Source of the DNA: Chlamydomonas sphaeroides
Lineage: Eukaryota > Chlorophyta > Chlorophyceae > Chlamydomonadales > Chlamydomonadaceae
Reading direction: 5' to 3'
Assembly: GCA_001662425.1 (NCBI GenBank)
Contig: BDDC01001957.1
Location: 5,814 to 17,959 of the forward strand
Length of the DNA stretch: 12,146 nucleotides
Shown here piece after piece: positions 1 to 7,786 of the stretch (position 1 is its first letter; every line of letters begins with the position of its first letter). Under the pieces are notes generated by a model. That model was not told where the DNA came from. It ran no database searches and saw nothing but the letters and a program-made list of their open reading frames with translations. Both the position numbers and the translations under genes were made by a program.

Positions 1-969
1 ACCGGAGGACGGGCAAGGGCGCACAACCACAATCAGGCCAACAGTATGACAGTTGCAACGGACAGAAAAGGCGACAAGCAAGGCAGCAAAGGCATAACTA
101 AGCCACGGGTTGTGGAGCCGAGGCCGGCGCGAAGAGAGGGAGGGCAGCCTGCGAGCGGGGCTGGGGACACCAAACAAACGGTACGGCAGGCCGGCGTTCC
201 AGACATGTCCCCGCTGTCGGGGGCACACGCCGCAAGCCTGAGGGCAGCATGGAGCAAGGGCGGCAGCGGGGCGAGGCGAGGTGCCGCGGCAGGTGTCACC
301 GTGCGGAGCAGCAGCGCCGCCAGCCCCTGCAGTAGGGGACGGCAGAGGGTCACAGGCGCGCCATCCCGCCACGGGGCCGTGGAGGGGGAGCGCGTGCGGC
401 AGTGGGGGTGGGCGAGCAGGGGAGGTGGAGGCGATGACCGGGTGCTGCGCGCTGCCCGCCCCGCCGCGCCGGGCTGGGTCCCTCAACAAGGAGCCGCATG
501 GCAACGAGCACGCCGGCACGCATGGCGCGAGCGAGGTGTGGGCAGGAGGTGTGCATCCTGGCTTATCCGTGCGGACTGTGCTGGGGCTGCTGGACGCAGC
601 TGTGTGGGTGCGGCGGTGCGCGAGGGCGGCAGGACGGGACGGGCGAGGAGGGCGGGGCTGCGAGATGCGGCTGTGTTCGTGCCCAGGCTCAGGGCGGCGG
701 CCGCGCAGCTGCAGAGGCCTGCTGCCAGGCGCTACCGCCATGCGCCATGCGGCTGGCAGCGGGGAGGCCCTGCACGAGCGGCGCGCAGGGCCCAGCGCCG
801 CTGCCTCTGCTAGCAGCTCACACGCCAGGGCCTTGCAAGGGCTATTTGCAGCGCTACTTGCGGGGCTATTTGCAGGGCTACTTGCAGCGCTACTTGCAGG
901 GCTCATACCACCGCAACGGCACCAACACTGCGACGGCTGTGGGGCAGCATGGTGCGCGGGGGTGCCTCC
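1..969. other. Downstream/intergenic region, no supported gene
   Basis: This region follows the stop of the minus-strand thioredoxin-like gene and probably holds its 3' UTR. Long open frames exist on both strands, but they are Arg/Ala/Gly/Pro mixtures without domains or consistent codon choice, as expected from very GC-rich DNA. No TGTAA motif for a minus-strand transcript is visible, so the polyadenylation site may lie past the left edge or use a variant. The 12-nt repeat at 841-900 is the only clear structure. Confidence 0.55.
841..900. repeat. 12-nt tandem repeat, five units
   Basis: Five adjacent units follow the pattern GCTAYTTGCRSS, starting at 841, 853, 865, 877 and 889; a sixth begins and decays after GCT. 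The units differ at only three or four positions. The array lies just downstream of the stop codon of the thioredoxin-like gene, in its probable 3' UTR. The 12-nt period keeps every frame open, which explains overlapping ORFs here. Confidence 0.9.
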
Positions 970-3900
970 TCAGGACTGCTTGCCGCCGCCGCCGCCGCCG
1001 CCCCCGCCCTCGCTGCCCCCGCCGCCGCCGATGCGCGGCACACCCAGCGCCGCCGCGGGGGCGGCCGGCCAGCCGCCCTGCTGCGCGCCCGCAGCGCCTG
1101 CTCCTCGGCCCCCGCCTTCCCCTGCCGGCGCCGTGCCGCCGTCCCGCCGCGGCGATCGGCCCCCGGCCCCCGTCTCCAGCTCCACATCCACCGCGCCCGA
1201 TCTCGGATCCAGCCTTGGATCCGATCTTGGATCCGGGTCATCATCCACACGATCCACCACCAGCCGCCCCTTTTCGAGCCGCTCGTACAGCATGATCCCC
1301 AGGTCTTCCATGTCCTGCGCGCTGCCATATTGTGCGCCCCGCGCGCGCTTCCGCTGCCGCCGCTCCAGCTGCCAGCGGTCCCACGCGTCCGCCAGCCAGC
1401 GGTCCCAGGCCAGCGCAAACAGGCTGCGGGGTGGGGCCAGCGGCGGGGAGGCACACGTCAGGAAGGGCTCGGCCGCCGGCACGCGCCGCGCAGGAGGGGG
1501 CTGCCGGCAGGGGCCACAGCGGAAGCGGGGCGCTGCTCGGGCCGGGCCAGGCAGGGCCGAGCACACGTCGAGCAAAGGGCCCCCTAGCTGCAGCCAGGGG
1601 TGCGGGCTGGCGCCACCGCGCTGGCGTCGACCCAAGGCGGTGAGCGGCAGGATGCAAGCCGGCGAACGCCACCCGGCCGTGGCCGGCCGCTGCCCGTGCT
1701 TGGCCTGCCGTTTGCTGCATGGGCACGAGGCCCGCGGCCGCAGCCGCCGAAACCCGCCCAGCGCCCACAGGATCCTGACACGCGGCCAGCGCCCAGGGTG
1801 TCGCCCCGGTGCCCCGGTGCCCAACAGGCACTTGCCGGGCCGCATGCCCACACACCCACGTGGCGTGTTGACGCGGAGCCAGCGGCGGCAGGGTCGGCCT
1901 GGACGTCACCAATAGCCAGCGATCGACCTCACCCCAGACCTCACCCCAGGCACGCGCCCAAACAGCCAGCCAGCCGGCCGCCCAGCCAGTCAATCGGTCC
2001 ACACACGCTGCCTCCCTGCTGCCCTGCTGCCGGTGCTCCCATCCTGGTTCGTAGGTACGTCTACGTGTTGAACCGAGGGCGTGCTGTGCCGGGGCCGAGT
2101 TGCGTTGTTAGCATGGGGTCCTCTTCGAGCGCGCGTCGGCGGGGCTGCGGCTTGCCGTCGCGCATAGCCACACCTTCGATACACTGGTTGCCAGGTAACA
2201 TACGACGCGGTACGCGGGCTGGGCCGGGACTCGGGTTCTCACGGGCGGCTTGCGGTCGGGCTTCGTTATCCGCACTCGCACCTAACCGCATTCCCTCCCT
2301 GCACGGCCGACGCGCCACTCAACCCTTAGCTGTGCTGTGCCGTGTGTGGGGTTCCGTCTTCACCTAACACTTGAACACACATCCCTACTTTCTTCCTCCG
2401 CACGACCAGCGCGTCACCAACCCGGGGCGTGCCGCTTGTGGGGCGGTACTCGCGTTCGGCCCAATGAAGTAGAACACACACGCCGCCACCGCGGGGTCCT
2501 GGGCCCCCAGCCAGCCGGAGCGCCCACCTGCGCCCACGCCGCGCCCCCGCGCTACTTTGTCCGTCTACCGGTATGAATGCCATCGATAAGCAACTATAAA
2601 ACCTGTAATACCTCCTATGATCGTTAAATACAAGGCTCACCTGAGCACCACCACGCCGCCCCACAGCGCCACCTTGTCCTTACTCCAGTACCGCGGCGGC
2701 GCCGACGGCGGCGTCACCAGCCGGGTGGTGGCTGAGCTGCCGTCGACGGCGTCGGCCGCCGCCGCCGCCTCCTCGCGCGCTGCCGCCACGTCCTCGATGA
2801 GCCGCAGGAACTCGTCGCGGCGGCGCTGCCGGTCGGCAAGCGCGCCCTCCCTGGGGCCCGGGGTTGGACAAGGGCGAGGGGTGTGAGGTGCGGGTCGCGG
2901 GTCGCGGGCCGCGGGTCGCGGGGCTACAGAGGGCGAGGGCAGCAAGGGACAAACACCGAACCCAATCCGTGTCATCAGGGGCATCCCCGGACGTGTGGGG
3001 CGCGAGGTGCGGGGTGCTGGGTGCGAGCCGCGACAGACTAGGGCGCGCCGGGCCCACGGCGCCATGCGTGCCGTACCGCATCGGACGCACCTGCCGTACA
3101 CCATCAGCTCGAGCTCGGCCTCGGGCACGTTGCGCAGCTGCAGCGGCGGCCTGTACGGCAGAAACTTGCCGTACAGCTTGTTCAGACCAACCACGATGTC
3201 GTCCGCGGTGGCGGCGCGGCCTGCGGCGGGGCAGAGCAGTTGAGGACGTGCGCGGCGGCGGCGGCGGCCGTTCGCACCGCGTGTGCCGTCCGTAACGCGG
3301 TGCTGCGAGCTGCCCTGTGCGGGGGCCCCAACCGTCTGACCCCGCGAGCGGCGGCCGTGGTACGGCACGGCACGCGCGACGATGGCGCCGGCCCAGGAGG
3401 ATGTCGCCCCGGAGCCCGGACCTCCAGCCAAACCCTGGCACCGCCTGGCGCTGCCCCGGCACCCGGCCCCTGCCCATGCCCGCGCCAGCGCCCCGAGCGA
3501 CCCCGGCCCCGCGCGAGCCGGTGTTGTGCCGGTGCACGCCCCCGCGCAGACGCCCTGCGCACCGTGGAGCCCCTCCCTCCCTGCCTGCCTGCCTTGCTCG
3601 CCCTCGGCCCTCCCGGCACCCCACACGCAGCCACCCCTGCCCCCACCCACTCTTGAGCTTCACGTAGCCGGGCGCGCCCTCGGGGTACACCAGCACCGCG
3701 GGCAGCGCGTGCCGCCGGCCCAGCCCACCGCCGCCGCCGCCGTCGCCGTCGGCCGAGCCCAGGCCCCAGCCAAAGGCAGCGTCCAGGTAGCGCGCCGCGC
3801 CGGGCGACGTGGCGTCCAGGCGCGACACAGCCACCCAGGGTGCGTGGCGGAGGCCGTACGCCAGCCGCTCGATCTGCGCGTGCGGGGCGACGGGGGGGAG

Positions 3901-4882
3901 GCGGGTGCAGTGTTGGAAATGTATGGGGGGCGACGGGGGGGAGGCAGGTGCAGTGGGGTTGGGGCATCGCAGCCGTACATCGCAGCCGTACCTCGTACTC
4001 CATGGCACGGCACGCGGCGCTGGCGGGATCGTACACCACCACCACCAGCGTGCGGACGTTGCGGTGGCCGAAGCTGCGGCGGTGGAACTGCTTGAACGCC
4101 TCCAGGTCCACCGTGGCCACGCTGCTGCCGTCGTACGCTGCCGTACGAGCAATTGAGTACGGCGGTACGACATGCGTGTGTACACGGGAGCGCGATGGGG
4201 ACGCGGCAGGGGTTGGTGGGGCGCAGCGGCGCCTGCAGCGGTGTGCTGCAGCGGCGGCGCGGGCGGGGCTATCGAGCTTGGGCCGTGGAGGCGCCCGGGT
4301 AACCGTTGCGAGTGCGGAAGGGGCAAGGAGCTGGAGCTTCTGGCTTCAACGGCCATAACACACATGGTCCCTGACCCCTGGGTCCATAGGATGGAACGGC
4401 AGGCGGTCACGACGCGTGCGGCGCCCCCACTCGGCGCAGTAACGCCGGCGCTCCGCTACCGACGCTGGCAACGCTGCTACCGGTAACGGCTGGCGGCTGC
4501 GCCGCGCTGCAGCTGCTCCTCAGAGCTGGGTCCTCAACAATGGGTCCACGGGCGCGGGCACGGCGCCTCACTCACCCCACAGGTCGCGGAGCGGGCGGCT
4601 GGAGGAGGACCGGGAGGCCGCGGCCGCCACGCAGCGGGGGCGCCGCTGCAGCGGCGACGGCGCCGCGGCAGCGCCCCTGGCAGGCTGCGTGGAGGACGCC
4701 GAGTCAGCTACTCTGGGAGCTGACGCTCGCGATGGCTGCGTTGGCCGCTGGGCGTGTCGGGGCGCGGCGGGCAGGGGGCGTGCGGTGTTGGCCGCATGGC
4801 GCGACGCCGGCGGCCAGGCATAGCCGGCCGCCGGCGCCCAGCTGCTGCCGACCGACTGCAGCTTGCCGCTAGAAATGTTTGC
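970..4882 (-). CDS. Thioredoxin-fold protein with SxxC motif and C-terminal transmembrane helix (six exons, 5' end uncertain)
   Basis: Exons on the minus strand: 4882(or 4855)-4576, 4137-3992, 3873-3651, 3220-3091, 2850-2641, 1423-970. Intron phases 1, 0, 1, 2, 2 all match, and from exon 2 to the TGA at 972-970 the joined frame gives 387 residues plus about 95-102 from exon 1. Exon 1 is Arg/Ser/Ala-rich and resembles an organelle transit peptide, but has no in-frame ATG, so the start is probably in an unfound upstream exon. Exons 2-4 form a thioredoxin-like domain: beta strand LVVVVYD, then SAAC at about 4021-4010 where CxxC is expected, a helix, a Gly-rich insertion, the cis-proline strand LPAVLVYP and a final helix (DDIVVGLNKLYGKF). 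Exon 5 is a charged helix (REGALADRQRRRDEFLRLIE) followed by the start of the membrane helix, which exon 6 completes; then WDRW twice and an acidic tail ending in poly-Gly. With only the resolving-position Cys, a classical disulfide reductase role is unlikely; function unknown. APR-like or chloroplast membrane thioredoxin-like families are possible relatives. Confidence 0.78.
983..1033. repeat. CCG trinucleotide run (poly-Gly coding on minus)
   Basis: A near-continuous run of CCG/CCC triplets. On the minus strand it encodes a Gly-rich stretch interrupted by Ser-Glu, just before the C-terminal KQS of the thioredoxin-like protein. Such runs are prone to length variation and sequencing error, so the exact C-terminus depends on the base calls here. 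Confidence 0.8.
1205..1234. repeat. Coding 12-nt repeat with three GGATCC cores
   Basis: GGATCC occurs at 1205, 1217 and 1229, exactly 12 bases apart, within imperfect copies. On the minus strand it lies in the last exon of the thioredoxin-like gene and encodes DPRS/DPRL/DPRS in the acidic tail. It is an in-frame minisatellite expansion of the protein tail. Confidence 0.85.
1424..2640 (-). other. Long intron (1,217 nt) splitting the transmembrane helix
   Basis: The donor CAG/GTGAGCC at 2641/2640 and acceptor CCCCACCCCGCAG/CC at 1424/1423 are both strong and both phase 2. Joined, they read VALWGGVVVL-S-LFALAW, one continuous hydrophobic helix, whereas each side alone has only half. If the intron is retained, the reading frame meets TGA immediately (CTC AGG TGA), removing half the helix and the tail. 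The intron holds an AT-rich island, short tandem repeats (for example two copies of ACCTCACCCCAG near 1926-1950 and GCCCCGGT copies near 1804-1820) and no convincing nested gene. Confidence 0.75.
2571..2640. other. AT-rich island with TATAAAA and TGTAA motifs inside the long intron
   Basis: This roughly 70-base stretch is strikingly AT-rich against its surroundings. On the plus strand it has TATAAAA near 2596-2602 and TGTAA near 2605-2609. It sits directly after the donor of the long intron of the minus-strand thioredoxin-like gene. It may be a fragment of an inserted element or just relaxed intron sequence; I see no terminal inverted repeats or target-site duplication. Confidence 0.45.
2890..2923. 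repeat. 7-nt tandem repeat GCGGGTC in intron 4
   Basis: Units GCGGGTC, GCGGGTC, GCGGGCC, GCGGGTC and a partial GCGGGG are adjacent. The array is in the 240-nt intron 3090-2851 of the thioredoxin-like gene, about 40 bases upstream of its acceptor on the coding strand. Confidence 0.85.
3884..3955. repeat. Direct repeat of 29 nt, two copies, in intron 2
   Basis: The copies are 3884-3912 and 3927-3955, beginning GGGGCGACGGGGGGGAGGC and ending GTGCAGTG, with one mismatch (G versus A). On the coding strand they are pyrimidine-rich and precede the acceptor at 3874/3873, so they double the polypyrimidine tract of this 118-nt intron. Confidence 0.88.
3966..3991 (-). repeat. Tandem 13-nt duplication of a splice donor
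   Basis: On the minus strand the donor after exon 2 reads GAG/GTACGGCTGCGAT and the 13-nt unit GTACGGCTGCGAT is immediately repeated. The upstream copy keeps the frame (phase 0 into ATCGAGCGG at 3873). Use of the second copy would add 13 nt and shift the frame. Confidence 0.8.
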
Positions 4883-5240
4883 CTAGTAGCAAGCGAGCGC
4901 TATGACGGCGCGAAGCGCTTCGTGGCAGTTCCCGAGATGCGGTCGCGATGGCCGAAGCGCGTTCCTCGCGGCGGCCTGAGATGCCAAGGGGAGCACAAAG
5001 AAGCGTCTACGTCCCGGGACGTCGCGTTACTGGGTTTGGCGCAAGCTTTGCAAGCGTCGATTGATATTGCGGCTTGTTGAGTAGCAGCTGGCGTACGCAT
5101 CTAGCACAGTTGTATACACTTGAAGCCGGCGTCGCGCTTGAGTAATGCGCAGGAGCGAATGGCGACCCGGCGGGTCGTCGGCACCCGCACACGAACCGCT
5201 GTCCCTGGTCTCTCCCTCGCTCAACTCACTCCTGGGCGAT
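4883..5240 (-). promoter_or_regulatory. Probable promoter and 5' UTR of the thioredoxin-like gene
   Basis: Upstream of exon 1 the sequence becomes less GC-rich and loses coding character. It contains an ATG at 5100 opening 66 codons on the minus strand that end at 4900; codon choice there is unbiased, so it could be 5' UTR, an upstream ORF, or a first exon spliced into 4855. A TATA-like GTATAC lies near 5112. No experimentally defined element can be assigned from sequence alone. Confidence 0.35.
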
Positions 5241-5550
5241 GCTTCCCACGAGCCCCTGGCACGGCGCTGTCCTTGCTACGGTCGCTGCTCTTGCTTGCCA
5301 CTACACTGCAGCCGCCGCAGCTTACGTCCGGTGCTGGCCGCCGGCGCTCAAGGAAGGGAAAGCACGCCGAGGAGCTAGCGCCAGGACGCAGCACACGCCG
5401 CTGCCGTCCGAGCAACTCGCGAGGCCTTTGGTGGTCCGCAGTATGCTGGATCAACCCAAGAGTGCAGCTTCCTGGCTCCCTGACGTGCTGCCCACACGCC
5501 ACACACATTAGCAGTCGAGTCCACATCCGGCGCCGCCATGCATCCAGACG

Positions 5551-5555
5551 TTACA
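5551..5555 (-). terminator. TGTAA polyadenylation-type motif
   Basis: TTACA on the plus strand reads TGTAA on the minus strand, the usual volvocine polyadenylation signal. It is about 1.2 kb downstream of the bS21 stop and is the first such motif I see there. It may serve a long bS21 3' UTR, an undetected gene, or nothing. Confidence 0.25.
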
Positions 5556-6049
5556 TCTGTGCCGCCGTGCATCCGCAGCCCCACGCCTCCTTGGCCGACT
5601 GCACATCACGATTCACGCCGCGGGTGGACGCGCAGCTAGCGAGCTGCTACGTCCGATTCCACCCCCCGCCAGGGCCACCGCAGCGCTCCAGCAGCGCAGC
5701 CACCCCCAACACAGCCGCACACGAGGGGCGCAGCGCAGCCCGACACTCCGCTGCCCAACGCAAGCACAGAGGGACCCACAGACCCGTCATTGCGCCCCCA
5801 ACACACGTGCCCAACCCGCAGCCCTCCAGCTGGTGAGCTTCCGGCTGGTGGTCTGAATCCACACACCGCCAACACAACAGCAAACACACCGTGCCGCCGC
5901 CAACCCGCCCGCCGCCGACGACACACCAGCTGCCCGAGGGCCATCTGGTCGCACCAAGGCCGCCGCGCGGCAGTGCAGCAATGCCGCGTCGCAGGCCCAC
6001 CGCTCGATGCGCGATGCGTTTGCCGGGCTGTGGCTGTGGCCGGCATGCG

Positions 6050-6146
6050 TGTCACGAAGCGCGGCCAGCCCGAGTGCCGCCGCACGTGCCGCACCACGGC
6101 CAGGCCGCACACCGCACTCGCCGCGCCAGTAGCTGCCACCAGAGGG
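6050..6146 (-). CDS. Possible exon of a small single-pass membrane protein (weak)
   Basis: On the minus strand, an acceptor-like CTTCTGCCCAACAG precedes a frame reading PLVAATGAASAVCGLAVVRH and then a basic stretch (VRRHSGWPRF). The pattern PLxAAxGxAxxxCGxxxVR resembles the membrane segment of B12D/MLRQ-type small mitochondrial proteins, compared from general knowledge and not by alignment. I could not find a matching first exon with ATG, nor the expected conserved C-terminal part, so it may be a gene fragment or a chance hydrophobic frame. Confidence 0.2.
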
Positions 6147-6766
6147 CTGTTGGGCAGAAGGTTGCCACCGCAGCAGCTGCCATCACACAACACCTTGCTG
6201 GCCGCCTTGGCCGTCGGCCAATGATGAAGCCGGCGCCAGCGCCATACGCGGCAGCGAGACTCCGCCGGGCCCACTGGCGCTGGCGCGCCGCTGCCTCACA
6301 GCTAGGCGACACAGTCGGCCGCCTGACCGGCAGATGCGCGGCGTGCAGCACCGCCAGCCGGCGGCGCAGATCAAGCGGCCTCTGACGACCGCGACCTCGC
6401 GAACGAGGTGCCGCGCTGCACTGCGGCGCGGTGCGTGGCGCTCGCGGCGCGCTGCCTCCCTCGACACCCTCCGCCAGCGCGCCAGCCGTGTGGTGCACGA
6501 CACGATGGCCGCGCCGAGCCTTCGCAGCCAGCCTCAGCGACAGCGCGCAGGCCCGGGCGTTCCGCGGCGAGCATCCGCAAGTTTGAGTATCAGCACAGCA
6601 CAGGGGCGTACACTGGTCCATGCTGGGCATCCTGGGCGCAAGCCCAGACACGCCCAAACCCGCCACGCCCCGTGGCAGCACCAGTGACACACCAGGCTGA
6701 ACCCCAGTCCTTGCACCCCCTACCCACCCCAGTCCTCGGGCCCCCAACCTAACAGTGGGCCAGCTG

Positions 6767-7147
6767 TCACCGCTTCGCGGCTGCGTCCCGGTCCTTGCGC
6801 TGCATCACCCACTTGATGCGCTCAGACACAATCTGCCCAACAGCCGCCTTGTACGCCTGTTTTTCCCGCATGAACCTCCTCTCCGACGGGCGCACATAGT
6901 ATCTCCGCTTGCGCATTTCGTCAGGGATGCCGGCATCCTCGCGCTTGCGGTTCAACTCCGCGAGGGCCTGCTGCACGCGGTTCTCCTTCACTTCCACGAC
7001 GACAGCCATGCAGCGCACGCCACTTTGCTGCCAAAGCGCTGTCGCAGAGCTCGCGCACGCAGATGCCGCTGATGTGGACGCTGCCCAGCTTGCGTCTCTT
7101 GCGTACGCTCGTAATAAGGTTGACGCAGATGCTGCGAGCGCGGACAT
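6767..7147 (-). CDS. Ribosomal protein bS21, probably mitochondrial
   Basis: Single exon of 126 codons plus TGA. Residues from about 47 onward match the bS21 family: a beta strand AVVVEVKENRVQQAL, then the basic helical part ending in the diagnostic RKRRYYVRPSERR and a long Lys/Arg helix (REKQAYKAAVGQIV). bS21 is a small-subunit protein near the mRNA exit/platform. The first 46 residues (MSALAASASTLLRAYARDAS...) are Ala/Ser/Arg-rich without acidic clusters, as expected of an organelle presequence. The ATG at 7147 is chosen because the open frame upstream has no further ATG; the longer frame would need TTG at 7231. The RRYY-P-RR signature looks closer to mitochondrial than plastid S21, but the compartment is inference. 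It is intronless, unlike both neighbours, and lies about 640 nt downstream of the next gene's stop. Confidence 0.93.
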   Translation of the reverse strand: MSALAASASTLLRAYARDASWAASTSAASACASSATALWQQSGVRCMAVVVEVKENRVQQALAELNRKREDAGIPDEMRKRRYYVRPSERRFMREKQAYKAAVGQIVSERIKWVMQRKDRDAAAKR

Positions 7148-7565
7148 CGTAAAACAGCTAGGCCGTTCAGTCGCTGAGTTGCCGGTGCGGTCGTGGTTTA
7201 CAGGCCACCAATGGAAGGAAGATGGTGGCAAGTTTGCAAGACTATCATATAGAAGTCTCTAACAGCCAAACTGGGTCTCGGCAGTCGGCACGTACCCGCC
7301 CCCACCCCACACGTGTGCTTCCACGGACGCACATCTGTGTTCCAAATTTTACGTAGAACAGCACTGTGTGTGCGTGCGCAACCTTCCGCTACCACGAACA
7401 GCAACGAACACTCATCCACGTGGCCACGACAGAAGTAACAACCTCCATTCAGCCCCTTCGTCTCTTCCATGCCGAACCCGCAAACAAAGCACCGACAACA
7501 AGGATGAGAGCACGCGTTGCAGCGGCGCGGGAAACCGGCCGGCGCCTGTCCGGCGCCGCGTCCAA
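7148..7565 (-). promoter_or_regulatory. Probable promoter and 5' UTR of bS21
   Basis: A short, less GC-rich spacer lies between the TGTAA motif at 7570-7566 and the bS21 ATG at 7147. It includes an AT-rich patch with CAAATTTTACGTAG near 7342-7355. No canonical TATA box at a defined distance can be assigned. A second minus-strand TGTAA at 7202-7198 lies inside the presumed 5' UTR and is probably fortuitous. Confidence 0.35.
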
Positions 7566-7570
7566 TTACA
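7566..7570 (-). terminator. TGTAA polyadenylation motif of the membrane protein gene
   Basis: TTACA on the plus strand is TGTAA on the minus strand, about 217 bases after the stop codon at 7789-7787. Spacing and motif fit a volvocine 3' UTR end. The gap from here to the next start codon (7147) leaves room for a compact promoter. Confidence 0.5.
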
Positions 7571-7786
7571 AACCCGCTCTAAGAGGTTCGCTAAGCGCCC
7601 GTCACGGCACGTGCATGGTGCAACACAGGGAGCTACAGTAAGCACGCCCGGCGCTCGGCGCGAGAGCACACAGAATGAATGACCGCGCTCGCTCGGCTAG
7701 CCCCTGTAACTGCTCTAGGTTCCACACACTCCGCGAGTTTCTCCACCCCGCATACACTCGAATACGCGGTCGACATCAGACGACCC

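Larger units (their letters stand above)
5241..6766. other. Intergenic region, no firmly supported gene
   Basis: This stretch lies between the bS21 stop and the thioredoxin-like gene. It contains many overlapping open frames on both strands, none with a recognisable complete domain. The bS21 3' UTR must start at its right end. A minus-strand TGTAA at 5555-5551 and a short hydrophobic segment at 6146-6050 are the only items worth noting; they are listed separately. Confidence 0.5.

Noticed and set aside
281..1915. Plus-strand open frame of 544 codons
   Set aside because: It is Arg/Ala/Pro/Ser-rich with no domain, crosses the last exon of the minus-strand thioredoxin-like gene antisense, and is explained by stop-codon scarcity in very GC-rich DNA.
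2100..2330. Possible tRNA or small RNA in the less repetitive part of the long intron
   Set aside because: No cloverleaf, anticodon arm or convincing A/B box pair could be found by eye.
2326..2600. Alternative next exon for the thioredoxin-like gene after 2641, using an acceptor near 2533
   Set aside because: The phase fits, but the polypyrimidine tract is poor and the product breaks the membrane helix, whereas joining to 1423 completes it.
5239..5511. Plus-strand 90-codon frame starting with a signal-peptide-like hydrophobic stretch (MLPTSPWHGAVLATVAALAC)
   Set aside because: The remainder has no domain, third positions are not G/C-biased like the real exons, and no plus-strand TGTAA follows before the bS21 gene. 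It remains a weak possibility for a divergent gene.
5120..5836. Plus-strand frame of 238 codons
   Set aside because: Rich in Arg, His, Pro and Ser with no recognisable motif and no codon bias; it looks like random GC-rich sequence.
7148..7231. 28-residue N-terminal extension of bS21
   Set aside because: It would start at TTG; the first ATG is at 7147 and the resulting N-terminus already looks like a presequence.
7703..7710. Plus-strand TGTAA near 7705 as a polyadenylation signal
   Set aside because: No supported plus-strand gene lies upstream of it; it falls in the 3' UTR of the minus-strand surface-protein gene.
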